The position numbers and the translations under genes were made by a program. From an uncultured Aquincola sp. (GTDB taxonomy: Bacteria > Pseudomonadota > Gammaproteobacteria > Burkholderiales > Burkholderiaceae), in the NCBI GenBank assembly GCA_937883885.1, contig CAKZXL010000321.1:1-20098 (forward strand): a stretch of 20,098 nt of DNA, written 5' to 3'. The notes under the pieces are model-generated. The model did no database searches, had not been told where the DNA came from, and worked only from the letters and a program-made list of their open reading frames with translations. Positions 7,224 through 14,935 of the stretch are shown one piece after another; the first letter of the stretch is position 1, and each line of letters begins with the position of its first letter.

Positions 7224-8105
7224 ATGCAACAACGCCCGCTTCTGAAGCCCGGCCTGCGCCGGGCCGCCCTGCTGTGCAGCCTGTCGGCGCTGGCCGCGCC
7301 GTCCATGGCGTGGACCCTGCAGTCGCCGCAATACCAGGCCGCGATCGACATATCGCCCGACATCTACAAGCCCGACGAGACGCTGAGCGCGGGCAAACCG
7401 CCGGGACGTGAGCTGCAGCTCGCGCCGCGGCTGCCCGACAGCACCACGGTGCGGCTCACACACACCAGCTTCCAGGGTACCGGCACCATCGGCAATGCCT
7501 CGGCCACCGCTGAACACGGCGGCACCGTGCGCGCCAGCGCCAGCACCGCCGATGAACAGATCGGCAGCTACGCCGACATCTACTACGAGTTCCAGATCGA
7601 GGCCAAGCCCGGCGCCGTGCTGCCGGCGCTGGTGCCACTGAGGGTGCAGGCTTCGGGCTCCACCGGCAGTGATGGGTGGGCGGTGGCCACCATCAGCTTC
7701 GGCTTCGCATACCGCCAGCAACCGCACGGCGCGGTCAGCAACATCTACCAATACACCGGCGTGCAAAGCGCCGTGAACCAGAGCCCCGTCGTGTTCGGCG
7801 GCAACGGGTCGATCTACGTCGACGAATGGGCCGAGATCGCGCCCTACACCCCGATCATCGTGTCCATGTCGGCCCGCGCCGGCGCCGGCATCGGCATGCT
7901 GGGACTGGACCACGACAAGGACGAATACGGCACCGGCAGCGCCTGGGTCGACCCGGTGTTCACCGTCGCGCCCGAGTACCGCAACCTGGTGAACATCGTC
8001 GGCGTGCCGGTCGCGGCCGTACCCGAGCCGGCCACCTGGGCCATGAGCCTGGCCGGGCTGCTGGCGCTGGGCGCGCTGTTGCGCCGCCAGCGCCGGCGGC
8101 GCTGA
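7224..8105 (+). CDS. PEP-CTERM sorting domain-containing exported protein
   Basis: The 293-residue protein starts at the ATG at 7224, five bases after GGAGGAAA; an in-frame ATG 18 bases earlier lacks such a site. Residues 1-31 are a signal peptide (basic start, LLCSLSALAAPSMAW). The middle is rich in Thr, Ser, Gly and Tyr and looks beta-rich, with no cysteine after the signal and no family I recognise. The tail VPEPATWAMSLAGLLALGAL followed by LRRQRRRR is a textbook PEP-CTERM signal for exosortase processing. The protein is unrelated in its body to the PEP-CTERM protein at 683-1432. The stop codon is only nine bases from the convergent stop of the binding-protein gene, with no terminator visible between them. 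Confidence 0.85.
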   Translation: MQQRPLLKPGLRRAALLCSLSALAAPSMAWTLQSPQYQAAIDISPDIYKPDETLSAGKPPGRELQLAPRLPDSTTVRLTHTSFQGTGTIGNASATAEHGGTVRASASTADEQIGSYADIYYEFQIEAKPGAVLPALVPLRVQASGSTGSDGWAVATISFGFAYRQQPHGAVSNIYQYTGVQSAVNQSPVVFGGNGSIYVDEWAEIAPYTPIIVSMSARAGAGIGMLGLDHDKDEYGTGSAWVDPVFTVAPEYRNLVNIVGVPVAAVPEPATWAMSLAGLLALGALLRRQRRRR

Positions 8106-8114
8106 AAGTGCGGT

Positions 8115-9062
8115 TCAGAACTTCGGCAGACCGGGCGGGTTGGTCTCCGCCTTGGTCAGCGCTTCGGCCTCCAGGCCCCAGCGCGCCAGCGCCTGGGCGT
8201 ACTTACCGTTGTCGATCAAGCGGTTGAGCGCCGCGGTGACGGCCGGCACCAGGCCGCTGCCCTTGCGGGTGGTGATGGCCACGTCCGCCTTCAGCGGCCA
8301 GCCGGCGTTCACCAGACCCACGCGGCGCATGCGGCCGTCGCGCGCGGCAGCCCAGGCCTGGGCAGCGTTGGGGTTGAAGCTGGCATCGGCGCGGCCGGAC
8401 ACCAGGGCCAGCGTGCGGGCGGCGTCGTCGTCGTGGTACTGCAGCGTCAGCGCCGCCAAGCCGGCGGCCTGGTTCTGCCGGTTCCACTCCAGCAGGATGC
8501 GCTCCTGGATCGTGCCGCTGCTGGTGATGATGCGCAGACCGGCGACGTCCTTGGGTTGGGCCAACCGCTGGATCGGGCTGCCCACCGGCACGTAGAAGCC
8601 GTGCAGGCCCTGCCGGTAGGTGCTGAAGTCGAACTTCTCCTTGCGCTGCTCGGTCACGCCGACGTTGCTGATCACCGCGTCGTAGCGGCCCGACGCCAGG
8701 CCCAGCGGCCAGTCGGCCCAGGCCACCGGCTGCAGCACCAGCTTCAGGCCCAGCGCATCGGCCACCAGCTGCGCGATGTCCACGTCGGCACCGACGACCG
8801 TGCGTGCATCGGTGGCATAGGTGGACACAGGCGGCGCGGCCGGATGGATGGCCACAGTGAAGGCGCCGGGCTGCACCGGTTGCCAGCCCGGCGGCAGCGC
8901 GGCCACGGCCTGGGCATCGCGCTCGGCCCGCACGCGGCCGGCCTGCTCGGGCGACAGGTCGGCAGTGGCCGCGGCCCCCGCGGCCCCGGCCAGGAACAAG
9001 CACAGCCCCGCGGCCACAGCCGCTGCCCAGGACTTCCAGCGGCGGCGAGTGAGCACGTTCAT
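8115..9062 (-). CDS. Amino acid ABC transporter substrate-binding protein (second paralogue)
   Basis: The 315-residue periplasmic protein belongs to the polar amino acid/cystine binding family (SBP_bac_3). A signal peptide covers about residues 1-33, and the mature protein begins ADLSPEQAGR. Family blocks include VGADVDIAQLVADALG, WADWPLGLASGRYDAVIS, VTEQRKEKFDFSTY and SGRADASFNP. The start at 9062 overlaps the stop codon of the first paralogue (ATGA), so the two are translationally coupled. The same DLSPEQAGR start, DIAQLVAD, VAWADWPLGL and NPPGLP end occur in the first paralogue, showing tandem duplication. The first lobe differs where the ligand carboxylate and side chain usually bind (HPAAPPVSTYA against TTTGRLPFGAYA), so ligand preference may differ. 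The set of neighbours suggests S-substituted cysteines or cystine. It is the last gene of the operon. Confidence 0.88.
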   Translation of the reverse strand: MNVLTRRRWKSWAAAVAAGLCLFLAGAAGAAATADLSPEQAGRVRAERDAQAVAALPPGWQPVQPGAFTVAIHPAAPPVSTYATDARTVVGADVDIAQLVADALGLKLVLQPVAWADWPLGLASGRYDAVISNVGVTEQRKEKFDFSTYRQGLHGFYVPVGSPIQRLAQPKDVAGLRIITSSGTIQERILLEWNRQNQAAGLAALTLQYHDDDAARTLALVSGRADASFNPNAAQAWAAARDGRMRRVGLVNAGWPLKADVAITTRKGSGLVPAVTAALNRLIDNGKYAQALARWGLEAEALTKAETNPPGLPKF

Positions 9063-9994
9063 TTGCGCGGCAGCCCGGGCGGGTTGGTGCGTGCCAGGGC
9101 GATGGCCTCGGACTGCAGGTTCCAGCGCACCAGCGCCTTGTTGTAGTTGCCGTTGGCGATCTGCGCGTTCAGCGCGGCGGTGATGGCCTCGGCGATGCCC
9201 GAGCCCTTGCGGGACGTCACCGCGATCTCGGCCGTCTGCGGCCAGCCGCCCGAGAAGGTGCCCACCAGCTTGGTACGGCCGTCGCGCGCGTTGTGGGCGG
9301 CGATGCCGTTGGGCGCCAGGTAGGCGTCGGCGCGGCCCGACAGCAGCGCCAGGTACAGCACCACGTCGTCGTCGTAGTACTGCACCTCCACCGGCTTCAG
9401 GCCGGCGGCCACGTTCTGCTGGTTCCAGCGCAGCAGGATCTGCTCCTGGTTGGTGGCCGAGCCCACGATCACCCGCAGGCCGGCCACGTCCTTGGGCTCC
9501 TTGATCGCGGCGATCTTGCTGTTGGCGGGCACGTAAAAGCCCAGCGTGTCGTTGCGGTAGGTGGAGAAGTCGAACTTCTCCTTGCGCTCTTCGGTGACCG
9601 TGACGTTGGAGATGACCACGTCGAACTTGCCGCTTTGCAGGCCCAGCGGCCAGTCGGCCCACGCCACGCTCACCAGCTCGAGCTTGCGGCCCAGGCTGTC
9701 GGCCACCAGCTGCGCGATGTCTGGCGCATTGCCCACCGGCGTCTTGTTGTCCAGCGCATAGGCGCCGAAAGGCAGCCGGCCGGTGGTGGTGCCTACGGTC
9801 AGCACGCCGTCCTTGACGAACTTGAAGTCCTTGGGCAGCAGCTTGAGGGCCTCGGGCACGGGCTGTGAACGGGGGCGGCCGGCCTGCTCGGGGCTTAAGT
9901 CGGGCGATTGCGCGGCGGCGGGCAAGTGCAGGCCCAGCAGCGGCAGGGCCAGGAGAGCGGCCGACAGGCCACGACGAACGAGGGAAAGCATCAT
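9059..9994 (-). CDS. Amino acid ABC transporter substrate-binding protein (first paralogue)
   Basis: The 311-residue protein is an SBP_bac_3 member with a signal peptide of about 29 residues ending PAAAQ, then SPDLSPEQAGR. Family blocks are VGNAPDIAQLVADSLG, WADWPLGLQSGKFDVVIS, VTEERKEKFDFSTY, GSATNQEQILL and LSGRADAYLAP. Two ATG codons lie in tandem at 9994 and 9991, and neither has a clear Shine-Dalgarno sequence. The 25-base gap after the transporter fusion gene suggests dependence on read-through. It should deliver a polar amino acid, by context an S-substituted cysteine or cystine, to the fused permease-ATPase. The next gene is a diverged paralogue, so the transporter probably has two alternative binding proteins, as in the tcyJ/tcyK arrangement of the B. 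subtilis ytm operon. Confidence 0.9.
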   Translation of the reverse strand: MMLSLVRRGLSAALLALPLLGLHLPAAAQSPDLSPEQAGRPRSQPVPEALKLLPKDFKFVKDGVLTVGTTTGRLPFGAYALDNKTPVGNAPDIAQLVADSLGRKLELVSVAWADWPLGLQSGKFDVVISNVTVTEERKEKFDFSTYRNDTLGFYVPANSKIAAIKEPKDVAGLRVIVGSATNQEQILLRWNQQNVAAGLKPVEVQYYDDDVVLYLALLSGRADAYLAPNGIAAHNARDGRTKLVGTFSGGWPQTAEIAVTSRKGSGIAEAITAALNAQIANGNYNKALVRWNLQSEAIALARTNPPGLPRK

Positions 9995-10019
9995 GTTCAA
10001 GTTCAGTTGAAATTGAGGT

Positions 10020-11813
10020 TTACAGCACCTTGGCCAGGAAGGCCGCGGTACGCGCATGGCTGGGCGTGTGGAACACCTGGGCCGGCGAACCCACCTCCAG
10101 CACACGGCCCTGCTCCATGAAGACCACGGTGTCGGCCACCTCCTGCGCAAAGCCGATCTCGTGGGTGACGATGACCAGGGTGGCGCCGCTGCGGGCCAGC
10201 TCCTTGATCACGTCCAGCACCTCGTTCACCAGCTCGGGGTCCAACGCCGAGGTGGGCTCGTCGAACAGCAGCACCTTGGGCTTGAGGGCCAGCGCCCGCG
10301 CGATGGCCACCCGCTGCTGCTGGCCGCCCGACAGCTGGCGCGGATAAGCCTGCGCCTTGTCGGCCAGACCCACGCGGGCCAGCAGTTCATGGGCTTCGGC
10401 CTCGGCCTGCGCGCGCGGCACGCCGCGCACCGACACCGGTGCTTCCACCAGGTTCTCCAGCACCGTGAGGTGCGGGAACAGGTTGAAGTTCTGGAACACC
10501 ATGCCCACGTCGACCCGGCGTTGCAGGATCTGCGGTTCCGACAGCTCGTGCAGCGCGTCAGCCTCCTGGCGGTAGCCGATCAGCTGGCCGTCGATGGCGA
10601 TGAAGCCGGCGTCCACCCGCTCCAGGTGGTTGATGCTGCGCAGCAGCGTGCTCTTGCCCGATCCGCTGGGGCCCAGGATCACCGTCACGCTGCCGCGCGG
10701 AATGGTGAGGTTGACGTCGTCCAGCACCTTCAGCGCGCCGTAGCGCTTGCTGACGCCGTGCAGCGTCACCTCGCCACCGGTGGTGCGGCTGCCGGTCCAG
10801 CGGCGCGCGGTGGGCGACGGCCCGGCGGCGGCGTTGGCGACTTCAGCAGCGTCCGTGGCCGGTGCACTGCCCGCGCCGCGCCGCGCCCAGCGGGCCGCCA
10901 GCCTGGAGAACAGCGAAGGCGGCGGATTGCGCAGCGCGCCCTTGGCATAGTGCCGCTCCACCTGGTGCTGCACCACCGACAACACCGTCAGGATGGCCAG
11001 GTACCACACGGTGGCCACCATCAGCAGCGGAATCACTTCCAGGTTGCGCCGGTAGATGATCTGGATGGTGTAGAACAGCTCGGGCAGCGCCAGGATGTAG
11101 ACGTTGGAGGTGCCCTTGGCGAGGCCGATGATGTCGTTGAAGGCCGGCGGCAGGATGGAGCGCATGGCCTGCGGCAGCACGATGCGCGAGATTTGCCGCC
11201 GGCGCGACAGGCCCAGCGCGGCTGCGGCCTCCAGCTGGCCCTGGTCCACCGACAGGATGCCGCCGCGGATGATCTCGGACGAAAACGCCGCCTGGTTGAG
11301 CGTGAGCCCCAGCAGCGCCGCCACGAAGGGGCTGATGAGCTGCGTGGTGGGCCAGCTGAAGAAGGTGAAGGGTGTGCCCGGGATGCCCAGCGTGATGGTG
11401 GCGTACAGGTAGCCCAGGTTGTTGATGATGAGTAGCAGCACGATGAGCGGGATGGACCGGAAGATCCACACGTACACCCAGCTCAGCCCCGACAGCAGCG
11501 GCGAGCGCGACACCCGCGCCAGCGCCAGCAGCGTGCCCAGGAAAAAGCCGAACAGCGCGCCCAGCGCGGTGAGCAGCAGCGTGCGGCCCAGGCCCACCAG
11601 CACCGGCTCGGCAAAGAACCATTCGGCGAACACGCCCCAGCCCCAGCGCTCATTGGTGAACACCGAGTGCAGCACCAGCACGATGATGGCCGCGGCCACG
11701 AGGGTGCCGATGGTGCGCGCCGGGTAGCGCGCCGGCACCACGCGCAGATGATGGAAGTCGCCGCGGGCGGGCAAGGCCGGCGGCGGCAGGCCGGGGGAAG
11801 GCAGCGTGGTCAT
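10020..11813 (-). CDS. Amino acid ABC transporter permease/ATPase fusion protein
   Basis: One uninterrupted 597-residue frame contains both the membrane and the motor subunit of a polar amino acid importer. Residues 1-290 are a HisM/TcyL-type permease: hydrophobic segments from about 32 to 280 and the EAA loop at 195-215 (EAAAALGLSRRR, then IVLPQAMR). A polar Ala/Pro/Arg linker of roughly 55 residues follows (295-347). The ATPase domain has Walker A GPSGSGKST at 381-389, Q-loop Gln441, signature LSGGQ at 494-498, Walker B LLFDE at 515-519 and the H-loop His551. All catalytic motifs are intact. The ATG at 11813 is chosen for the AGGAG eight bases upstream; upstream codons overlap the acetyltransferase gene. 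A homodimer would supply two permeases and two ATPases. By context it imports cysteine derivatives. Confidence 0.93.
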   Translation of the reverse strand: MTTLPSPGLPPPALPARGDFHHLRVVPARYPARTIGTLVAAAIIVLVLHSVFTNERWGWGVFAEWFFAEPVLVGLGRTLLLTALGALFGFFLGTLLALARVSRSPLLSGLSWVYVWIFRSIPLIVLLLIINNLGYLYATITLGIPGTPFTFFSWPTTQLISPFVAALLGLTLNQAAFSSEIIRGGILSVDQGQLEAAAALGLSRRRQISRIVLPQAMRSILPPAFNDIIGLAKGTSNVYILALPELFYTIQIIYRRNLEVIPLLMVATVWYLAILTVLSVVQHQVERHYAKGALRNPPPSLFSRLAARWARRGAGSAPATDAAEVANAAAGPSPTARRWTGSRTTGGEVTLHGVSKRYGALKVLDDVNLTIPRGSVTVILGPSGSGKSTLLRSINHLERVDAGFIAIDGQLIGYRQEADALHELSEPQILQRRVDVGMVFQNFNLFPHLTVLENLVEAPVSVRGVPRAQAEAEAHELLARVGLADKAQAYPRQLSGGQQQRVAIARALALKPKVLLFDEPTSALDPELVNEVLDVIKELARSGATLVIVTHEIGFAQEVADTVVFMEQGRVLEVGSPAQVFHTPSHARTAAFLAKVL

Positions 11814-11832
11814 GGCAGGTCTCCTGCGGCGC

Positions 11833-12369
11833 TCAGGCCGCGGCAGTGGCTCGTTGAACCAGGCCCGGGACGGCGGCCGTGATGAACTTTTCAAAGGGCA
11901 GGCGGCGCAGCGCCTCCAGGTCGGCATCGGGATCGAAGAGCCCGGTGTAGCCGTGCGTGAGGTAAAGGCCCGTGGCTTCGGGCTGGCGGAAGCCGGTGGT
12001 GAGGTACACCCGCTCATAGCCCTGGCGCGCGGCCTGCGCCTCCAGCTCGATCAGCACCCGCCGCGCCAGGCCCTGGCGGCGCAGGTCGTGGCGCGTCCAG
12101 ATGCGCTTGAACTCGGCGGTGGTCTCGTCCAGACGCTTGAAGGCGCCTCCGGCCACCGCCTGACCGCCGCGCAGCAGCAGCAGGAAGTTGCCGCCCTGCG
12201 CCGGTGTGAACACCTCGGGCGGGTACTTCTCCATCTCGCGCGGCTCGCCGCTGCGTTCGTAGAAGTCGCCGTAGCGGCTCTGGTACTCGTGGCTCAGCTC
12301 GTCGATCAGCGGCCAGGCCAGCGGATCGCGCAGCGTGGTGTAGAGGAAGGCATCGGCGGGGGTGCTCAT
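11833..12369 (-). CDS. GNAT family N-acetyltransferase
   Basis: The 178-residue protein has the GNAT acetyl-CoA site: a beta strand FKRIWT (87-92), then RRQGLARRVLIELEAQA at 97-113, where R/Q-x-x-G-x-A/G binds the pyrophosphate. EATGLYLTHGYTGL at 131-144 is the usual C-terminal motif B. The start overlaps the stop of the M20 amidohydrolase gene (ATGA) and the transporter fusion follows after 19 bases. Placed between a deacetylase-type hydrolase and an amino acid importer, it is the likely equivalent of B. subtilis SnaA or YxeL, which N-acetylate S-substituted cysteines before oxidative cleavage. The fold call is secure. The substrate is inferred from neighbours only. Confidence 0.88.
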   Translation of the reverse strand: MSTPADAFLYTTLRDPLAWPLIDELSHEYQSRYGDFYERSGEPREMEKYPPEVFTPAQGGNFLLLLRGGQAVAGGAFKRLDETTAEFKRIWTRHDLRRQGLARRVLIELEAQAARQGYERVYLTTGFRQPEATGLYLTHGYTGLFDPDADLEALRRLPFEKFITAAVPGLVQRATAAA

Positions 12370-13577
12370 TGTTCTGGCTCCTGCAGAAAGGTCTCGGCCA
12401 GGCGCACCCAGTAGGTGGCCGCGGGCACGAGCACGCCGTCGTTGAAGTCGTAGCTGGGGCTGTGCAGCGGCGGGCCGTCGCCGTTGCCGAAGAAGAGGTA
12501 GGCGCCCGGCCGCGCCTGCAGCATGTAGGCGAAGTCTTCGCTGGCGGTGCGGGGCTTGAAGCCGGCTTCCACCACGCCGGGGCCGAAGGTCTGCTCGGCC
12601 ACGCGGCGGGCCAGGTCGGTCTCGGCGTCGTGGTTGATCACCGGCGGGTAGCCGGGCCGCAACACCACCTCGGCGGTGGCGCCGAAGCTCTCGGCCTGCG
12701 CACGGGCCAGCGCCGGCACCCGCTGCTGCAGCAGCGCCCGCACCTCGGGCCGGAAGGCCCGGGTGGTGAGCTTGAGTTCCACGCTGTCGGGGATGACGTT
12801 GGGCGCGATGCCGCCTTGCAGCATGCCCACCGTCACCACGCCCATGTCCAGCGGATCGACGTTGCGCGAGACCACGCTTTGCAGCGCGGTGATCACATGG
12901 GCGGTGGCCACCACCGGGTCCACGGCTTCGTGCGGCATGGCGCCGTGGCCGCCGCGGCCACGCACGGTGATGGTGGCCTGGTCGACCGAGGCCATGGCCG
13001 GCCCGTTGACGCAGCCGATGTGACCCGCCGCCACGCAGGGCCAGTTGTGCAGGCCGAACACCGCATCCACCGGAAAGCGCTCGAACAGGCCCTCGTCGAT
13101 CATGCGCTGGGCGCCTGCGCCCATCTCCTCGGCGGGCTGGAAGATCAGCTGCAGCGTGCCGCTGAAGCAGCCCTGCTCCGCCAGGTAGCGGGCCGCCGCC
13201 AGCAGCACCGCAGTGTGTCCGTCATGGCCGCAGGCATGCATCACGCCGGGCCGCAGGCTGGCGTAGGGCAGGCCGGTGGCCTCGGTGATGGGCAGTGCAT
13301 CCATGTCGGCGCGCAGGCCCAGGCGCTGCGGGCCATCGCCCCGCCGCAGCGTGCCCACCACGCCGGTGCCGGCGATGCCGGTGGCCACCTCGTAGCCCCA
13401 GGCGCGCAGGCGGTCGGCCACCAGCTCGGCGGTGCGGTGCTCCTGGTAGGCCAGCTCGGGGTGGCGGTGGATGTCGCGGCGCAGCGCGATGAACTCATCG
13501 GCCCAGTCCTGCAGCTGGGTGGCCACGCGCAGCGCTTCGCCGCGCGCCAGCGTCTGTCGCAAGGAGCTGCCCATCAC
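12366..13577 (-). CDS. M20 family metallo-amidohydrolase (N-acyl amino acid deacylase type)
   Basis: The 403-residue enzyme belongs to the M20D amidohydrolase branch (hippuricase, N-acetyl amino acid deacetylase, YxeP, SndA). Metal ligands are visible: HACGHDGH at 114-121 (Cys116, His118), the PAEE block at 148-151 (Glu150/Glu151), LHNWP at 176-180 (His177) and PLHSPSY at 370-376 (His372). GRGGHGAMPHEAVDP at 207-221 belongs to the dimerisation lid domain. It lacks a signal peptide and acts in the cytoplasm. The ATG at 13577 overlaps the preceding monooxygenase stop (ATGA); a second ATG follows at once. In the proposed pathway it removes the acetyl group from N-acetylcysteine to give cysteine. 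A general hippurate or aminoacyl hydrolase role is the alternative. Confidence 0.92.
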   Translation of the reverse strand: MMGSSLRQTLARGEALRVATQLQDWADEFIALRRDIHRHPELAYQEHRTAELVADRLRAWGYEVATGIAGTGVVGTLRRGDGPQRLGLRADMDALPITEATGLPYASLRPGVMHACGHDGHTAVLLAAARYLAEQGCFSGTLQLIFQPAEEMGAGAQRMIDEGLFERFPVDAVFGLHNWPCVAAGHIGCVNGPAMASVDQATITVRGRGGHGAMPHEAVDPVVATAHVITALQSVVSRNVDPLDMGVVTVGMLQGGIAPNVIPDSVELKLTTRAFRPEVRALLQQRVPALARAQAESFGATAEVVLRPGYPPVINHDAETDLARRVAEQTFGPGVVEAGFKPRTASEDFAYMLQARPGAYLFFGNGDGPPLHSPSYDFNDGVLVPAATYWVRLAETFLQEPEQ

Positions 13578-14917
13578 GCCGCCTGTTGCGCCGCTGCGGC
13601 CTGGCTGCCGGCCGCATGCCGGCTGGCCTTGCGCGGCAGGCCCAGATGGTCGCGCAGCGTGTGGCCGGGGAGCGTACGCTGCCAGCGGCCGCGCGCTTCC
13701 AGCGCCGGGATCACGAACTCGATGAAGTCGGCCAGGCCCTGGGCCAGCACCGGAAAGCCGAGGATGAAGCCATCCGCCGCCCCTTCGTCCACCCAGCGGA
13801 TCAAGGCATCGGCCACCTCGGGCCCGGTGCCCACGAACTGCGGCCGCGGCGTGGCCTGCTCCAGCGCCACCTGGCGCAGCGTCTTGCCATGGGCACGGGC
13901 ATCGGCCTTGATGCGGTCGGTGGTGGAGCGGAAGCTGTTGCGGCCGATCTCACCCAGCTCGTGGAAGGGTTCGTCCAGCGGGTACTGGCTGAAGTCGTGG
14001 TGGTCGAAGTAGCGGCCCAGGTAGGCCAGCGCCTCGTCGATGGTGATGAGCTGGCGGATGGCCTCGAACTTGGCCTCGGCCTCGGCCCGCGTGGCGGCCA
14101 CGATGGGGCCGATGCCGGGGAACACCTTCACGTCCTCGGCCTGCCGGCCCTGGGCCACCGCACTGGCCTTGACCTGGCGCAGGAAGCTGCGGGTGTCGTC
14201 CAGGTTGGGCGAATGGGTGAACACCGCATCGGCGTATTTGCCCGCCAGGCCGATGCCGGCATCGGACGAGCCGGCCTGGAAAATCACCGGCTGGCCCTGG
14301 GCCGAGCGCTGGATGTTCAGCGGCCCGGCCACCTGGAAGAAGCGGCCGCGGTGGTTCAGCGTGTGCAGCTTGGCGGGGTCGAAGAAGCGGCCCGTGGCGC
14401 GGTCGCGCACGAAGGCATCGTCGTCCCAGCTGTCCCACAGGCCCTGGGTGACAGCCAGGTACTCGTCGGCGATCTCGTAGCGCAGCGCATGCTCGGGGTG
14501 CGGGCGGCTGTAGTTGAGGCCGCTGCCTTCCAGCGGCGAAGTGACCACGTTCCAGCCCGCTCGCCCGCCGCTCAGCAGGTCGAGCGAAGCGAACTGCCGC
14601 GCCACGGTGAAGGGGTCGCTGTACGAGGTGCTGACGGTGCCCGCCAGGCCGATGCGCGTGGTGGCCACGGCCAGCGCCGACAGCAGCGTCAGCGGCTCGA
14701 AGCGGTTGAGGAAATGCGGGATCGACTTCTCGTTGATGTAGAGGCCGTCGGCGACGAACGCGAAGGCGATGCCGGCGGCCTCGGCCTGCTGGGTGATGCG
14801 CAGGTAGTGCTGCAGGTTGACGCTGGCATCGGCCGGGCCGCTGGGGTGCTTCCAGGCGTTCATGTGGCCGCCCGCGCCTTGCAGCATCAGACCGAAGGGG
14901 ATGGGGGTGTGGCTCAT
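13574..14917 (-). CDS. NtaA/SnaA/DszA-type FMN-dependent monooxygenase
   Basis: The 447-residue luciferase-like enzyme has the family length and motifs of the NtaA/SnaA/DszA group, two-component monooxygenases using FMNH2 from a separate reductase. Visible blocks are FVADGLYINE at 54-63, FEPLTLLSALAVATTRIGL at 73-91, GRAGWNVVTS at 118-127 with NYSRPHPEH soon after, and GQPVIFQAGSS mid-protein. B. subtilis YtnJ (CmoJ) and YxeK belong to the same group and cleave the C-S bond of N-acetylated S-substituted cysteines; DszA cleaves C-S bonds of sulfones. Genes with the same roles as in the ytm operon surround it, so C-S cleavage is the leading hypothesis. It lies 18 bases after the other monooxygenase gene and overlaps the M20 gene. 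No flavin reductase gene is in the window. Confidence 0.92.
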   Translation of the reverse strand: MSHTPIPFGLMLQGAGGHMNAWKHPSGPADASVNLQHYLRITQQAEAAGIAFAFVADGLYINEKSIPHFLNRFEPLTLLSALAVATTRIGLAGTVSTSYSDPFTVARQFASLDLLSGGRAGWNVVTSPLEGSGLNYSRPHPEHALRYEIADEYLAVTQGLWDSWDDDAFVRDRATGRFFDPAKLHTLNHRGRFFQVAGPLNIQRSAQGQPVIFQAGSSDAGIGLAGKYADAVFTHSPNLDDTRSFLRQVKASAVAQGRQAEDVKVFPGIGPIVAATRAEAEAKFEAIRQLITIDEALAYLGRYFDHHDFSQYPLDEPFHELGEIGRNSFRSTTDRIKADARAHGKTLRQVALEQATPRPQFVGTGPEVADALIRWVDEGAADGFILGFPVLAQGLADFIEFVIPALEARGRWQRTLPGHTLRDHLGLPRKASRHAAGSQAAAAQQAA

Positions 14918-14935
14918 CGGGGCTCCTCGGGGCTT

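Noticed and set aside
9063..9662. Upstream extension of the second binding protein's frame
   Set aside because: It overlaps the first paralogue's coding region in another frame; the ATGA overlap and signal peptide set the start at 9062.
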